A DNA stretch of 64,000 nucleotides from NCBI GenBank assembly GCA_958298945.1, contig OY282605.1, positions 1,945,811 through 2,009,810 of the forward strand, given 5' to 3'. Made by a program: the position numbers and the translations under genes. Positions 1 through 9,602 of the stretch are shown here, one piece after another (position 1 is the stretch's first letter; each line of letters begins with the position of its first letter). This stretch comes from Atherix ibis. Taxonomy: Eukaryota; Arthropoda; Insecta; Diptera; Athericidae. The notes under the pieces were generated by a model that was not told where the DNA came from, made no database searches, and was given only the letters and a program-made list of their open reading frames with translations.

Positions 1-534
1 CTTTCCTACGGTCAATGTAGAAAACTTATAATATTAAGACTTTCTCTTATTTACTATTTAGTAAAAAAAATTTTTCCTATTTTAACATATTTACTATTTT
101 CTTTATAGTAAAACTTTTCATTACAGTTTTTCGAATTCTTTCAAATTATTTCAATAAAAATACAAATTTTAATAAAAAGAACCCACCGCTATGCTGTCAA
201 ATCAAATATTATATTTATTATGGAAAAAGAATATAATTTCTAAAATTACCTTTTATCAACAAAAAAGCAAAAAATAAACATAAAAGTTGTTCTGACTATT
301 TTTGTAGTTTACATTAAATATAAAAGTTTTAAAAAGCTTTTTTATTTAGAGTGAAAAAATGTTTTGCATTTCTATGAAAGTTAAATTTTATGAAGAAAGT
401 TTTCTCCTCGCTTCGAATTTCAGTATCTAAAAATCTTGTCAAATATTCCTTTAGAAATTTTTTCCCATTTTTTAATATAATAGAAACTATTTATTAGTAG
501 TTTTATCTTTCTTTAAAATTTATAGATTTAATTT
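1..534. other. AT-rich stretch, no gene seen
   Basis: Very AT-rich sequence with runs of A and T. I see no open frame of interest, no repeat shared with the rest of the window and no RNA gene signature. Confidence 0.6.
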
Positions 535-660
535 TTAGTAAAATAAATAAAAAGCTTAATGACCACCTTTAATAAATTGTAGAGGCGTCAAATTGCACGA
601 TCTATGCTGCCAACTTACCGGTCCGAAATGTGAGATAAATTGCTTATCGAACTCATTACG
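535..660 (-). pseudogene. ITm-C transposase, C-terminal fragment
   Basis: Reading the minus strand from about 655 downwards gives ISHFGPVSWQHRSCNLTPL, which matches the block around the third catalytic Asp of a widespread insect IS630-Tc1-mariner transposase (typically FGPVNWPPRSCDLTPLDFFLWGY). Here the catalytic Asp codon reads Asn (SCN instead of SCD), and the sequence then jumps to a GGH motif that normally lies near the C-terminus, so an internal deletion has removed the segment between them. It is the distal half of the element whose N-terminal half lies at 1262-1926; the mariner at 666-1258 separates the two. It is a broken, inactive relic. The family label ITm-C is mine. Confidence 0.7.
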
Positions 661-665
661 CAATA

Positions 666-1258
666 CGAGGTCTGTTCAAAAAGTATCGCGAATTTTGTTT
701 TTTTCCAAGAATTATTTATTTATTCATGAATATCTATTTTGTCCTCTTTATAGTAATACCCATCAGATATTATGCACTTATGCGAAGTAAATCCTCAAAG
801 CACTTCGAAAAATCATTTTTTGTGATCTTGTTCAGCTCCTCCTTCGACGCCGTTTTTATCTCCTCAATCGTAACGTAGCGTCATCTTTTCATTGGGTTCT
901 TCAGTTTCGGGAACAAGAAAAAGTCACAGGGGTCCAGATCTGCGGAATACGGTGGCTGCGGGTTTATTAGTGTGTTGTTTTTGACCAAAAAATGCAAAAG
1001 GCAATTTTTGTTTTTCCACAAATCCGGAGGTTTCTGACGGATTGCTTCCCGCAACTTGCGCATAACTTGCAGGTAATATTCCTTATTGACCATTCTACTC
1101 TGTGGTAAGAACTCATGATGCTACACGCCCCGAAGATGAGCCAAAACACGTGCAAGCAAAGCAGCTGTCAAAAATTAACTGAACATTCAAGATAGCCGAA
1201 CGGCATAAGTAATAGATATGAGTACCAACATAACGCCACAAAAAAATCTAAATCAAAA
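666..1258 (-). mobile_element. Deleted mariner (family A) inserted in ITm-C
   Basis: A TA dinucleotide at 664-665 is followed by the family A terminal repeat CGAGGTCTGTTCAAAAAGTA. The minus strand encodes the C-terminal part of a mariner transposase from about 1108 to 742: VNKEYYLQVMRKLREAIRQ, then PPYSADLDPCDFFLFPKLK, then the TIEEIKTASKEEL tail. The block holding the second catalytic Asp (HHDNAPAH in other copies) is deleted, and everything upstream of the HHEF motif is replaced by a direct join to the 5' untranslated leader at about 1115-1255. The 5' terminal repeat is not recognisable. The element interrupts the ITm-C transposase, so it inserted later than ITm-C. It cannot encode an active enzyme. 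Confidence 0.85.
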
Positions 1259-1261
1259 AAC

Positions 1262-1926
1262 AAAGTTTGAAAATCAATGAGCGACAGCCGGTGCCATTGA
1301 TGGTAACGTTACGGCCAGCGTCATCTTTAAAAGTACCAAACAGTGCATTTTTCTGTATGCAATTGCAGTTCATATTTTGCCTGTCATTGTTCATCTCATC
1401 AAATGGGACAATTTTGCTTATTCACACACCCATTCAACCAGACATGAGCTTCGTTGCTGAACGCAATTTTTTCGTAAAAAAACTGATTTTCTTCAAGTTG
1501 TTCTAAGGCCCACTCGCCAAAAATTCGATGCTTTGATAGGTTGTTCTGCTTCAGTTCTTATGCGAGCTATATTTTATACGCTGTCAGAACAAGATCCTTT
1601 CGTCAAATCTTCCACATAATCGAGTAACACAATTCCAATTTCCGCGAACAGCGATGGATGGACAAATCGTGGTCTTTACTAACACTGGACGCTACGGTAG
1701 CAATAATTTACTCTGTACGCACTGTATGACGGGGTAGTGGTTTGATGTCAAATAGCGTCAAATTGCTGTAAAATTTCATTACTATGTTTTGAATTGCTTG
1801 TTCAGTAAGTCCATTATGACGGCCATAAAATAGTCGAAATGCGCAAAACACATTTTTTATAGAGCACGGATTTTAATAAAAAAACTCAATATTTTGAAAG
1901 CGTTGCTCGGATGTAAGTCTTCCCAT
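1262..1926 (-). pseudogene. ITm-C transposase, N-terminal half, frameshifted
   Basis: The minus strand from the ATG at 1926-1924 starts MGRLTSEQRFQNIEFF and, after frame changes, continues SVKNVFCAFRLFYGRHNGL, a stop-riddled middle, SNEAHVWLNGCVNKQNC and FKDDAGRNVTING. These follow the order of an IS630-Tc1-mariner transposase of the insect family marked by NEAG-VTVNGDRYR: the N-terminal helix-turn-helix region, the first catalytic Asp (SDEAHF, here SNEAHV, so Asp is lost) and the VTVNG block. The sequence stops at the junction with mariner A at about 1258 and resumes at 655. Several stops and at least two frameshifts make it a pseudogene. The match rests on remembered family motifs rather than a search. 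Confidence 0.75.
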
Positions 1927-2530
1927 GATGAGATGACAATTCTAACTGAGAACATTTAACTTTGACAAACGTTACGTATTATGCGTGATCTGTCAAAAAT
2001 AAAAACATGAAAAACCAAACAGGAAAAAAATCACCCGATACAAGAGTAGTAGCAACAGCGATATCAGCAATATCAACAATCAACTATCAACGATGAACAA
2101 TCAACGAACAACACTGATGACCCGCAATGAGCGATCAAATTACTGCGAAATTTTGTTACTTTAGCTTAAATTGATTGCTCAGTAGGTCGAATTGCGCGAA
2201 ACACATTTTTCACAGAGCACGAATTTTGATAATAAACTTTAATAATTTGTAAGCATTACTTTCATTATAAAATTGTAATGTTTGTTGAACACTTTTGACT
2301 TTGAAACATGCCACGTATCACGTGTAATCTCTCAAAAATAAAAATACGCACTGAGTATGTCGAAGTTCCTCAAAAAACATTTTTCACAGAGCACGAATTT
2401 TGATAATAAAATTTAATTTTGTATTCGTAAGCATTGCTACTATGATAAAATGGCAATGCCAGTTGAGCATATTTGATTTTTACGCACATCACTTGTTTAT
2501 AAAAAATTAAAATATAAAAAACTAAACCAA
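1785..2530 (-). repeat. Tandem copies of the ITm-C 5' end
   Basis: The block beginning near the N-terminal SVKNVF codons and running out through the 5' leader occurs at about 1795-2005, 2172-2345 and 2346-2530. Shared landmarks are GCGCAAAACACATTTTT at 1838, GCGCGAAACACATTTTT at 2195 and the equivalent at 2369, each followed by AGAGCACG(A/G)ATTTT. The last two copies are 174 bp apart; the first is about twice that from the second, with a GTTGAT-type simple sequence (about 2040-2130) in between. The minus-strand translation of the outer copy reads FYYQNSCSVKNVF, confirming transposon origin. This is a transposon end multiplied in place rather than separate insertions. Confidence 0.7.
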
Positions 2531-2809
2531 CAAAATTATACAATATAATATTTTTTAAATGATAATAAGGTTGAATCAAACATTAAATATTTTTAATCTA
2601 AACAATTTATGTTAATAAAAACTTTTTTTTGAAGTACAATATATTGTAATATTTTTATTTTCTATTGAAAATATCCAATTTTCCTCAATTGAGAATCTCC
2701 GATCCTTTTTCAAAATTATTAATGTGTGTAGGAAGATTGCTAATAATTCATCAACTTTTACATCTTATTTTGAGATAAAGCTTTTTCACACATTTTCTGA
2801 AATCACTTA

Positions 2810-4175
2810 AGAGGCCTGCTCAAAGAGTATCGAGTATTTCAAAATTCCGCGGGTTACGTATATTCGATTTTCGATTTTTTGTGGCGTTATGTTGGTACTC
2901 ATGGTTCTTACTTATGTCAACAAGTTCGGTCATTTTGAATGTTCAGTTAATTTTTGACAGCTGCTTTGCTTGAACATATTTTGGCCCGTCTTTGGGGCGT
3001 GTTGCATCAAGAGTTCTTGCAAGTTATGCGCAAGTTGTAACTATTCCAAAAAATTGAATTCTTCGATATTTAACTATTCCAAAAAATGGATCAAAGAATC
3101 TATCAAATTTTTTGTGAAAAACAAAATTAATTGCGCGGACGCATTCCGAATGTTAACTGTGGCATACGGTGAAGCTACCTTGGACCGAACCAACGTTTAT
3201 CGGTGGTACAAAATGTTCTCAGAGGGCCGAGAAGATGTGAACGACGAAAAGCATGCCGGACGCCCAAGCACGTCAACAACAGACGAAAACATTGATGAAG
3301 TGAAGAATCGCCGAATCACTGTTAGAGAAGTTGCTAAGGACTTAAACATATCGATTGACTTGTGCAATTCGATTTTTACCAATGATTTGGTTGTGAGACG
3401 GGTCGCCGCTAAATTCGTACCAAAATTGCTCAATTTCGACCAAAAACAGATTCGCATTAACATTGCTAAGGAGCTGTTGGACTCTGTCCGCGACGACCCA
3501 TATTTGCTCCAAAGGATCATAACTGGTGACGAATCATAGGTTTATGGTTATGACGTGGAAACCAAAGCTCAAAAGGAGCTGCCGCACGAGCCAAGACCGA
3601 AAAAAGCGCGCCAAGTTCCGTCGAATGTGAAGGTTTTGCTTACATTTTTCTTCGATTGCAGAGGCGTGGTGCATCATGAGTTCTTACCACAGGGTAGAAC
3701 GATCAATAAGGAATATTACCTGCAAGTTATGCACAAGTTGCGGGAAGCAACCCGCTAGAAACGCCCGAATTTGTGGAAAAACAGAAATTGGCTTTTGCAC
3801 CATGATAACGCCCCTGCTCACGCATTGTTGCTTGTGCGCGAATTTTTGGCCAAAAACAACACACTAATAATGCCGCAGTCACCTTATTCCCCAGATCTGG
3901 ACCCCTGTGACTTTTTCTTGTTCCCGAAACTTAAGAGCGCCATGAAAGGACGCCGCTATGCTACGATTGAGGAGATATAGACGGCATCGAAGGAGAAGCT
4001 GAGCAAGATCACAAAAAATTATTTTATGACGTGCTCCGAGGATTGGAAAAAAAGTTGGCACAAGTGTATAATATCTGGTGGGGATTACTTTGAAGGGGAC
4101 AAAATAGATATTCATGAATAAATAAATAATTTTTGAAAAAACACAAAATTCCCGATACTTTTTGTACAGAACTCG
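2810..4175 (+). mobile_element. Mariner family A, near full length
   Basis: Element of about 1.37 kb bounded by TA at 2808-2809 and 4176-4177. Terminal inverted repeats are AGAGGCCTGCTCAAAGAGTA on the left and the complement of CGAGTTCTGTACAAAAAGTA on the right. The leader at 2830-3050 is abnormal: after the usual leader it contains a piece from deep inside the coding region (GTTGCATCAAGAGTTCTTGC, about 2999-3018) before the real start, and the phrase CTATTCCAAAAAAT(T/G)GA appears twice (about 3042 and 3072). The element thus looks like a deleted copy fused to a full-length one. Its right flank is duplicated at 8540-9518. Inactive because of stops in the transposase. Confidence 0.9.
3086..4121 (+). 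pseudogene. Mariner A transposase (DD34D), three stops
   Basis: Mariner transposase of normal length, about 345 codons. The ATG at 3086 opens MDQRI; a deletion of about 2 bp shifts the frame there, and the rest lies in one frame to the stop at 4119-4121. The N-terminal helix-turn-helix runs from FFVKNKINCADAFRM through GRPSTSTTDENIDEVK to RRITVREVAKDLNISID. Catalytic Asp 1 is in ITGDES, followed by a TAG at 3537 where Trp is expected; Asp 2 is in HHDNAPAH; Asp 3 is in SPDLDPCDFF, 34 residues after Asp 2, which makes it DD34D. Further TAG codons lie at 3756 and 3978, and about 12 bp are missing after ETKAQ. All three catalytic Asp remain, so decay is mild. It resembles the mariner type found in SETMAR-like models. 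Confidence 0.9.
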
Positions 4176-5097
4176 TATTTTCTGAATCGTCTGAATTTTA
4201 AAGCTCAAATAACTCAAGAAAGATATCATTTCGTGTGACATTAATAACCTTAAGTCTTCTTATGGTCCAGATAGTTTCCCTGCGGCTTCCATTAAATCAT
4301 ATGCAACGTCATTACTCTTTTATAAATTATTTTTACAAAACCAATTAACAATTTAATTAATTAATAAATAAGTTTTTGAATAAAAAATTTTTTATTTAAG
4401 TTAATAATTTTTGCATTTTCTATATTTATTTATAAATTTAGAATTACTGAAATGGAATTTAATTTAAAAATTTATTAATTGTTTGCTTGAGTGAAACTTT
4501 CTTAATATTTTCGATGATTATGTTTCGTAAATTTATATTCTAAAATGGAATTTTATCAATATTATTATTTAGATATTAAGTATATATTTTAATTGATAGC
4601 ATTCAACTTTTCTATCAGAAATAAAATTTTATAATATTAAGATAAGTTGTTTGTTTTTATAAATAGAAATATTATTAGAAATAATTGCCGAAATCTTTGA
4701 AAATGCCAGAAGAGCGATCTAAATAAATTTTGAGATGAAATTTTCTATATTTTGATAACAAATTAGATTTATCTAAAAGTGGTTACCATAGAGAAAATTT
4801 CTACTGATAAATATTATTGTAAAACTTTAAATAAATAATGAAATTTCCTGGAACACTTTAAGTAGCATCTTACAAAATTTTTGTAAATACTTAATCGTCT
4901 TTTATTTTTGGCTTAGAAAGTTCTTAATTTTCAGATTTATTTTATAGATATTTTTATAGTGAATAATGAAATATTTTTCTTAAATATTTAAATTTAAAAA
5001 TAATTAAAGACGTACAATTTCCTATTTTATCACCTAGCTTCGATCTCTACACCATATTATGTTTTTATAATTATTGAACCCTAATAATTTTCTTCTA
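4152..5097 (+). repeat. Duplicated segment, copy 1 (mariner end plus flank)
   Basis: Starts with the last ~25 bp of mariner A and continues into AT-rich flank. It matches 8540-9518 over its length, with shared landmarks such as CAAGAAAGATATCATTTCGT / CAAGCAAGATATCATTTCGT and TCATATGCAACGTCATTACT. This copy has a block of about 38 bp near 5015-5055 that the other lacks; the other has several short insertions (near 8620-8640 and 8955-8985). No gene is visible. Confidence 0.85.
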
Positions 5098-6534
5098 CAT
5101 TTTTTTTATCAAAATTTATCATCCAATAATAGCTGTTAGTCAGAGATGATAATATTTTTCATCAGATTATGAAATTTTAATTAATGAGAATTTTTATCAT
5201 TATTATTATAATTATTACTTGGTGTTTATTACATTTTGGCTGTTCAAAAAAAAATACCTTGTATTCAATTCAATTATTATTTAATTTATTTTTACCAAAA
5301 TTTATGAATATTACGGCACCAACATCTGTGCTATATTTTATTGAATTTATTTCTTTTTATATTTTTAAAATATTCTCAATGAAAACTATATACTTCCATC
5401 CAAATTGCTATATAAATAAATAATTTCATTATTATGTGTTAGGGATTTTTCTATAAAATGTTCTTTTCAAAAAAATATTTGTATTAATGAATATAAATTT
5501 TAAGATTATTGAAAAAAAATCGACAATATAGTTTATATTAATTTATGTCCTGCCAAAAATTGCATACAATCCAATTGAATTAAGTTCAATTTGAAACCGC
5601 ACACAATTATTTGGTTAAATATTATTATTGGAAATAATTTCAATTTAGTATATTTAGTATTTGAAATGTTAATAAATTTTCCATTAACGCTCTGTGTGAT
5701 GAAATTAACCCCTCGGTTATGAATTTAATTAAATTTTATGGTTTCATTAAATGATGGTACCAACATGGAATTAGTGTCAAAATTTTGAGTAAACTCACCG
5801 TACGGATGACATGGCTAAATTTTAGATATGAAAATTAAATTATTGTCACAAATGTCCACCAATTTATCCAATGGATTAGCATTATTGATATATTATTGTT
5901 GCTATAACTTACACATAATCTAGGCTTTGATTTTCAATCTCTTTTAGTTCAATAATATTCCCAAAAGAGACACAACCACAACTGTAAGGTAGTATAAAAT
6001 AATATTAATCTAAATTACGATACTGTATGCCAAATATTTTGATAATATTAACATTCTTCGAATATTTTTGAAATTTTAAAAAATATTCCATAGCAAAATT
6101 CTTTTTTTTAAGAAAATTTTATATAGTTTTTGAGTATTTTTTTAGGATAGTTAATTATTCTGTTCAAGATTTTAAACTTTAAAAAACCTAGAAACCAAAA
6201 AAAAAATTGTGAAAATTTTACTAAACCTCAAAATAATCTAATTGAAATTTAAAAAAAAAAAAATTACTTTTCAATGACGAGCTGAAAAATAATTTCAATA
6301 GAAGTCATTTTGATGATAATCTCCATCTCTTGGAAATATTAGTAACTAATCAAAATCTAAAAAGAAATTTTTCTTATCGCTTCAATTTTTATATGTATAA
6401 GAAAAGGTGCATTTTTTTATAATTTCAGAATTTTGTTTTGTTTTTGAACGAAATTAATAATAATTGACTTTAATTATTTCGTAATAAAAATTTTATTGAA
6501 GTAAAAATTCAGAAATTGTAAAAAAAATGTTTTA
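5098..6534. other. AT-rich stretch, no gene seen
   Basis: About 75-80% AT with long A and T runs. The longest open frame (5184-5423) has a composition expected of random AT-rich DNA and no recognisable domain. No repeat shared with other parts of the window was found. Confidence 0.55.
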
Positions 6535-7363
6535 TTGGGTTGTACGGAAAGTAATTTCGTTTTTTTTTTATAAAAATGAAAGACGATTTTCTTATAGTGA
6601 ATTAATATTTTATTCAATTAAATATTGTTCATGTCTGATCCAATATCCTTTTGCCATCTTTCTGGTTTTTGGTTTTCGAAGTCCCTTGAGCCAGTTCATC
6701 TTTTCTACTCCAGGATCTTTTGCGCTTAACATTGCTGTAAACAACCCATTTCTGGTCCCCAGTCATGATACGCTTCAAAAACGGATCATTTTCTTGGCGT
6801 TTGAGAAGCAAATCACAAACGTCAATGCGACGGCACACATTTTTTCGTAAGAAGATGAGGAATCCACATCCCGGGCTTTTAGATTAAACCTACCCGTTTC
6901 AAATGATCATGAACGGTCGAATTCAATAAATTTAATCTCTCAACGATCCCACGAGTTTGTTATTCACCAGTTTGTATCAATTAATTGCTTTATTGTGTTT
7001 TCATCAGCTTAAACTGACCTTTCATTATCGGATCGAAATTTTGCAAACCAGTTTTGGCACTTGCGCTCATTTAACACATCTTCCCCATACATATCGGATA
7101 ATATTTTTCTTGCTTGAACAGCATTTTAATCTTTTCTATAGTAAAAAAGTAAAATATGCCGAAAATGCTGTTTTTCACTTTCCATATTTAAAAGGGTATG
7201 AACCTTCTTTGTAGAATCAATCGATGCTTTTTCACAAGCAAACCTTGCTAAGTCAGCTATCAAAATACATATGATTTTGCAGCTTAAGTTTGAAGTTGGT
7301 TGTGAAAAGATATAATTGAGTCCTCTGTTGGGAAAAAACAAAATTACTTTCCGAACAACCTAA
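6535..7363 (-). mobile_element. Mariner family B, internally deleted
   Basis: Flanked by TA (6533-6534, 7364-7365) with terminal inverted repeats TTGGGTTGTACGGAAAGTAA and TTAGGTTGTTCGGAAAGTAA. The minus strand starts near 7192 with MESEKQHFRHILLFYYRKD, meets a stop, then continues NAVQARKILSDMYGEDVLNE, HDHLKRVGLI, IPHLLTKK, RRIDVCDLLLKRQENDPFLK and TGDQKWVVYSNVKRKRSWS, the usual N-terminal half of a mariner transposase with catalytic Asp 1 intact. It then jumps to the C-terminal KRILDQT tail, so the second and third catalytic Asp are deleted. The copy at 43372-44878 keeps the complementary half. Inactive. Confidence 0.88.
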
Positions 7364-7365
7364 TA

Positions 7366-8470
7366 AAAATGACATTAACTTATCGATTACCATTTATGGC
7401 ATATTATCTAAATGATTGCAAAAAGTATAGGCGGGCGAGTATAAGAAAACTGTTTCCTCATAATAAGGTTGTACTTATAGACAAGTTCATAGATATTATA
7501 AAATAGATCATGTGTACTTAAGTTTAACAACCTAAAATGTGCATATTTCTAGATTTTTTAAATTTTATTTGAATAAAACAATTTTTCGATTCTGAATGTA
7601 AATCTAAATCAAATGAATCCATCATAGCAACATTAAAAACTCATCAGACAATTTCCCTACAATCGTTCATCACTTGTAGTATTTGACAATAGCAGAAAAT
7701 GTCAGTTTGCTCCTGGCATAGTCAATACAAAAGTATGATGTATCGCTGGCAGGGTATTTGCACACAAGTTCTACTTTTTCCAATGCTACATTTTACGATT
7801 CAATAAACGCTTAAATTTTAACTTTGTAGTTGACACAATGTGAAATTTTGTTTGATCACCTGATGCAATTAAATACGTGTATTCACTTATTTCTTATTTT
7901 TCTATATTGGTCAATTTACTAACAATGACTAGTAATAAAATAATTTATTTAAATTTGAATACAGGAACTGCAAAATTCATTACTGAACTAAAGTATTTCG
8001 ATCATATATTATAGAGTATAATAAATGCAAGCATGATATAGTAAAAATAAATTAAAGAACAACATATACTTATTACAGTAGTATTACTTATTGTAAATAA
8101 TATCCCTTCTTTTTTTTAAATAAGAAAACACACACTACTACTGGTAAAACACTTTGAGTTGTTTGAGCAAATCCCTTATTTTTTATGATCGGAAGTGGTA
8201 GCAAGAGTTGTGGATTATAAATATAAAAATCGATCGCAGTTCCCTATTTCCAGTTGAAAGAAATAGAAATATTAGTGACATATGTAGGTAAGGACGAAAA
8301 GAAAAAGAAACAATCATATTCTTTTATGCACTATATCATAACCCGGCTTTGCGATTATAGCTTCCATCGATTGAAAATATTAGATTACTTTTTATATCTC
8401 GTGAAAGATTACTTGGCGCAATGATCGTGTACCCACATGTTCACGCAATTATATTATTACCTTTGATATA
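7366..8470. other. AT-rich stretch, no gene seen
   Basis: No open frame or transposon motif recognised. A short GTAAGGACGA (8288-8297) resembles the TCCTTGTAAGGACGA motif in the centre of the large inverted repeat, but one short match is not evidence of relatedness. Confidence 0.5.
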
Positions 8471-8537
8471 AAAATTACTCGAAAAACGAGCTGAACTGTT
8501 TCAGTTAAAAGGACGACGAATAGAGTTGATTTTTCTC
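8471..8537 (+). repeat. 67-bp direct repeat, left copy
   Basis: Contains AGTTAAAAGGACGACGAATA and AGAGTTGATTTTTCT. It matches 9521-9586 (AGTTAAAAGGACTCCGAATA, AGAGTTGATTTTTCT) with a handful of substitutions. The two copies sit immediately either side of the second segmental-duplication copy. Confidence 0.85.
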
Positions 8538-8539
8538 GT

Positions 8540-9518
8540 CCCGATACTTTTTGAACAGACCTCGTATTTTCCGAATTTTCTTATTTCGTCTGAATTTATA
8601 GCTCAAATAACTCAAGCAAGATATCATTTCGTGTGGCATTAATAACTCATAAATCTGACTCTTCTTATGGTCCAGATAGTCTCCCTGCGGATTCCATTAA
8701 ATCATATGCAACGTCATTACTCTTTTATAAATTATTTTTACAAAACCAATTAACAATTTAATTAATTAATAAATTAGTTTTTGAATAAAAAAAAATTTAT
8801 ATAAGTTAATAATTTTTGCATTTTCCATATTTATTTAATAAGTAAATTTAGAATTAATGAAATGGAATTTAATTTAAAAATTTATTAATTGTTTGCTTGA
8901 GTGAAACATTCTTAATATTTTCGATGATTATGTTTCGTAAATTTATATTCTAAAACAACCAAGTAACAATTTATTGTCCTGTCAAAGAAATGGAATTTTA
9001 TCAATATTATTTGTGCAGATATTAAGTATATATTTTAATTGATACGAGTAGCATTCAACTTTTCTATCAGAAGTAAAATTTTATAATATTTAGATAAGTT
9101 GTTTGTTTTTAGAAACAGAAATATTATTAGAAATAATTGCCGAAAACTTTGAAAATGCCAGAAGAGCGATCTAAATAAATTTTGAGATGAAATTTTCTCT
9201 ATTTTGATAACAAATTAGATTTATCTAAAAGTGGTTACCATAGAGAAAATTTCTACTGATAAATATTATTGTAAAACTTTAAATAAATAATGAAATTTCC
9301 TGGAACACTTTCAGTAGCATCTTACAAAATTTTTGTAAATACTTAATCGTCTTTTATTTTTGGCTTAGAAAATTCTTGATTTTCAGATTTATTTTATAGA
9401 TATTTTTAAGGTGAATAATGAAACATTTTTTTTAAATATTTAAATTTAAAGATAATTAAAGATGTGCAACGATTTTTTTATAATTATTGAAATCTATTAA
9501 ATTCTTCTACTTTTACTA
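8540..9518 (+). repeat. Duplicated segment, copy 2 (starts at mariner end)
   Basis: Homologous to 4152-5097. It begins with CCCGATACTTTTTGAACAGA, the right terminal repeat of mariner A, with no other mariner sequence to its left, and then carries the same AT-rich flank as copy 1. So the duplication happened after mariner A had inserted at the source, and its breakpoint lies within the mariner end. The 67-bp direct repeat brackets this copy. Confidence 0.88.
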
Positions 9519-9520
9519 GA

Positions 9521-9586
9521 AAATTTACTCGAAAAAAAAGCTGAACTCTTTTAGTTAAAAGGACTCCGAATAGAGTTGATTTTTCT
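9521..9586 (+). repeat. 67-bp direct repeat, right copy
   Basis: Second copy of the sequence at 8471-8537. It ends about 17 bp before the outer end of the large inverted repeat. Confidence 0.85.
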
Positions 9587-9602
9587 TAATAATACAACTT
9601 AA

